Positions 5,677 to 6,223 of a DNA stretch of 6,223 bases are shown here, one piece after another. The DNA comes from Bacteroidales bacterium UBA4284 (GTDB lineage Bacteria; Bacteroidota; Bacteroidia; Bacteroidales; UBA932). Within the stretch, counting starts at the first letter, position 1, and every line of letters starts with the position of its first letter. The DNA lies in contig DGVM01000184.1 of assembly GCA_002395925.1 (NCBI GenBank), positions 1 through 6,223 of the forward strand. The letters are read 5' to 3'. The position numbers were made by a program, and so were the translations under genes. The notes under the pieces were generated by a model. That model had not been told where the DNA came from. It did not search any database and saw only the letters and a program-made list of their open reading frames with translations.

Positions 5677-6122
5677 TCGGTGTCTTTCCTGAGCGTTTCG
5701 ATGATGCCGTCGAGCATCTCGAAAAGCGCCGGTACCGATGTGGGCGTGAGTGCGTTGCATACCAGACGGCCTCCGATTTCCATAGGTATGCATTCCATCT
5801 GGCTTTCCAGTTCCCGTCCTTTCTGTGTCAGGCTGACGAGGACCTGACGTCCGTCTGCGCTCTCGCCGCGCCTGCGCTGTACCAGACCGGCATTTTCCAT
5901 GCGTTTGAGCAGGGGAGTGACGGTGTTGGTCTCCAGCAGCAAGCGGCTGGCGATATCGTTGACAGGCTGTGAGTCCTTCTCCCAGAGCACCATGAGGGTC
6001 AGGTACTGCGGGTATGTCAAGCCGTAGCGCGAGAGCATCGGATGGTATGCCTGGGTGAGCAGGCGTGATGCGCTGTATAGCCTGAAGCACAGCTGGTTGT
6101 CGAGTTTGAGCGCTTCTTTCAT
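5673..6122 (-). CDS. ohrR: OhrR-type MarR family regulator, organic peroxide sensor
   Basis: This is a 149-residue winged-helix repressor of the MarR family, OhrR branch, which binds DNA as a dimer and is released when a sensor Cys is oxidised by organic hydroperoxides. The N-terminal QLCFRLY holds C12, equivalent to Cys15 of B. subtilis OhrR. Y16, Y26 and Y37 (in LTYPQY) match its Y19, Y29 and Y40 with the same offset of three, so the sensing site looks intact. The DNA-binding region follows: VNDIASRLLLETNTVTPLLKRMENAGLV (54-81) is the recognition-helix part and RRRGESADGRQVLVSLT (83-99) the wing with its Asp-Gly-Arg. Two further Cys (C111, C122) near the C-terminal dimer helices could act as resolving residues. 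The ATG lies three bases after the stop of the upstream peroxidase gene, so the two are almost surely co-transcribed. Confidence 0.9.
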   Translation of the reverse strand: MKEALKLDNQLCFRLYSASRLLTQAYHPMLSRYGLTYPQYLTLMVLWEKDSQPVNDIASRLLLETNTVTPLLKRMENAGLVQRRRGESADGRQVLVSLTQKGRELESQMECIPMEIGGRLVCNALTPTSVPALFEMLDGIIETLRKDTD

Positions 6123-6125
6123 CGT

Positions 6126-6223
6126 TTAGAGCATATTCTGGATGTCCTTCTCCATCTTCTCGGGAGTCACGGTAGGGGCGTAACGCTTGATGGTCTGACC
6201 GTCGCGGGAGATGAGGAACTTGG
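6126..6223 (-). CDS. Glutathione peroxidase family protein (3' end only)
   Basis: The - strand at the right edge encodes the last 31 residues of a protein that begins outside the window. The visible sequence, KFLISRDGQTIKRYAPTV then TPEKMEKDIQNML and a TAA stop (complement of 6126-6128), matches the C-terminal end of bacterial glutathione peroxidase-like enzymes, where the K-F-L-[IV] strand, a Gly-containing turn, a R-[YF]-x-P strand and a final helix recur. Such bacterial enzymes reduce hydrogen peroxide and organic hydroperoxides, usually with thioredoxin-type reductants. The catalytic Cys is not in view. The following ohrR gene starts three bases after this stop. The call rests on a short fragment but fits its neighbour well. 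Confidence 0.82.
   Translation of the reverse strand, partial: KFLISRDGQTIKRYAPTVTPEKMEKDIQNML

Noticed and set aside
5116..6090. A 324-codon open frame on the - strand across the DUF389 end and ohrR
   Set aside because: It spans two genes with secure family motifs in other frames, is rich in Arg, His and Pro in the manner of shadow frames, and shows no domain.

Overview
The window is a compact stretch of bacterial chromosome with a moderately high GC content. It most likely comes from the Bacteroidales; the GC level and gene types would suit an Alistipes-like gut genus, but that genus guess is an inference. Supporting signs are exact Bacteroidetes-type -7 boxes (TAnnTTTG) in front of several genes, a near absence of Shine-Dalgarno sequences, two lipoproteins with short signal peptides ending in Cys, and a rsmI/tdk divergent pair. 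There is no sign of a mobile element, CRISPR array, RNA gene or recent transfer. Nearly every base is coding; the longest non-coding gap is about 75 bp.

Layout, left to right: (1) the 3' end of potC and complete potD on the + strand, the end of a polyamine ABC transporter operon. PotD carries an unusual C-terminal membrane segment. (2) On the - strand, rsmI (16S rRNA C1402 2'-O-methyltransferase) followed by an overlapping gene for a membrane-anchored helix-hairpin-helix protein of the ComEA type. (3) Divergent from rsmI, tdk (type II thymidine kinase). (4) Convergent with tdk and overlapping it, a lipoprotein of the YiiX/YebB-like permuted NlpC/P60 cysteine hydrolase type. (5) Divergent from that, a DUF389 membrane protein with a perfect hairpin in its leader. 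(6) Convergent with DUF389 and sharing stop-codon bases with it, an OhrR-type MarR regulator that lies directly behind the 3' end of a glutathione peroxidase-family gene running off the right edge.

Two functional units stand out. potC-potD is a polyamine importer. The peroxidase plus OhrR pair looks like an organic-peroxide defence operon in which the sensor-repressor is co-transcribed with a peroxidase. The remaining genes are housekeeping or of unknown role. The most notable structural features are the possible double membrane anchoring of PotD, three convergent junctions with no room for a normal terminator, an inverted pair of -7 boxes between rsmI and tdk, and a single canonical Shine-Dalgarno sequence buried in the charged tail of RsmI. 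I found no clear candidate for an entirely new multi-gene system.
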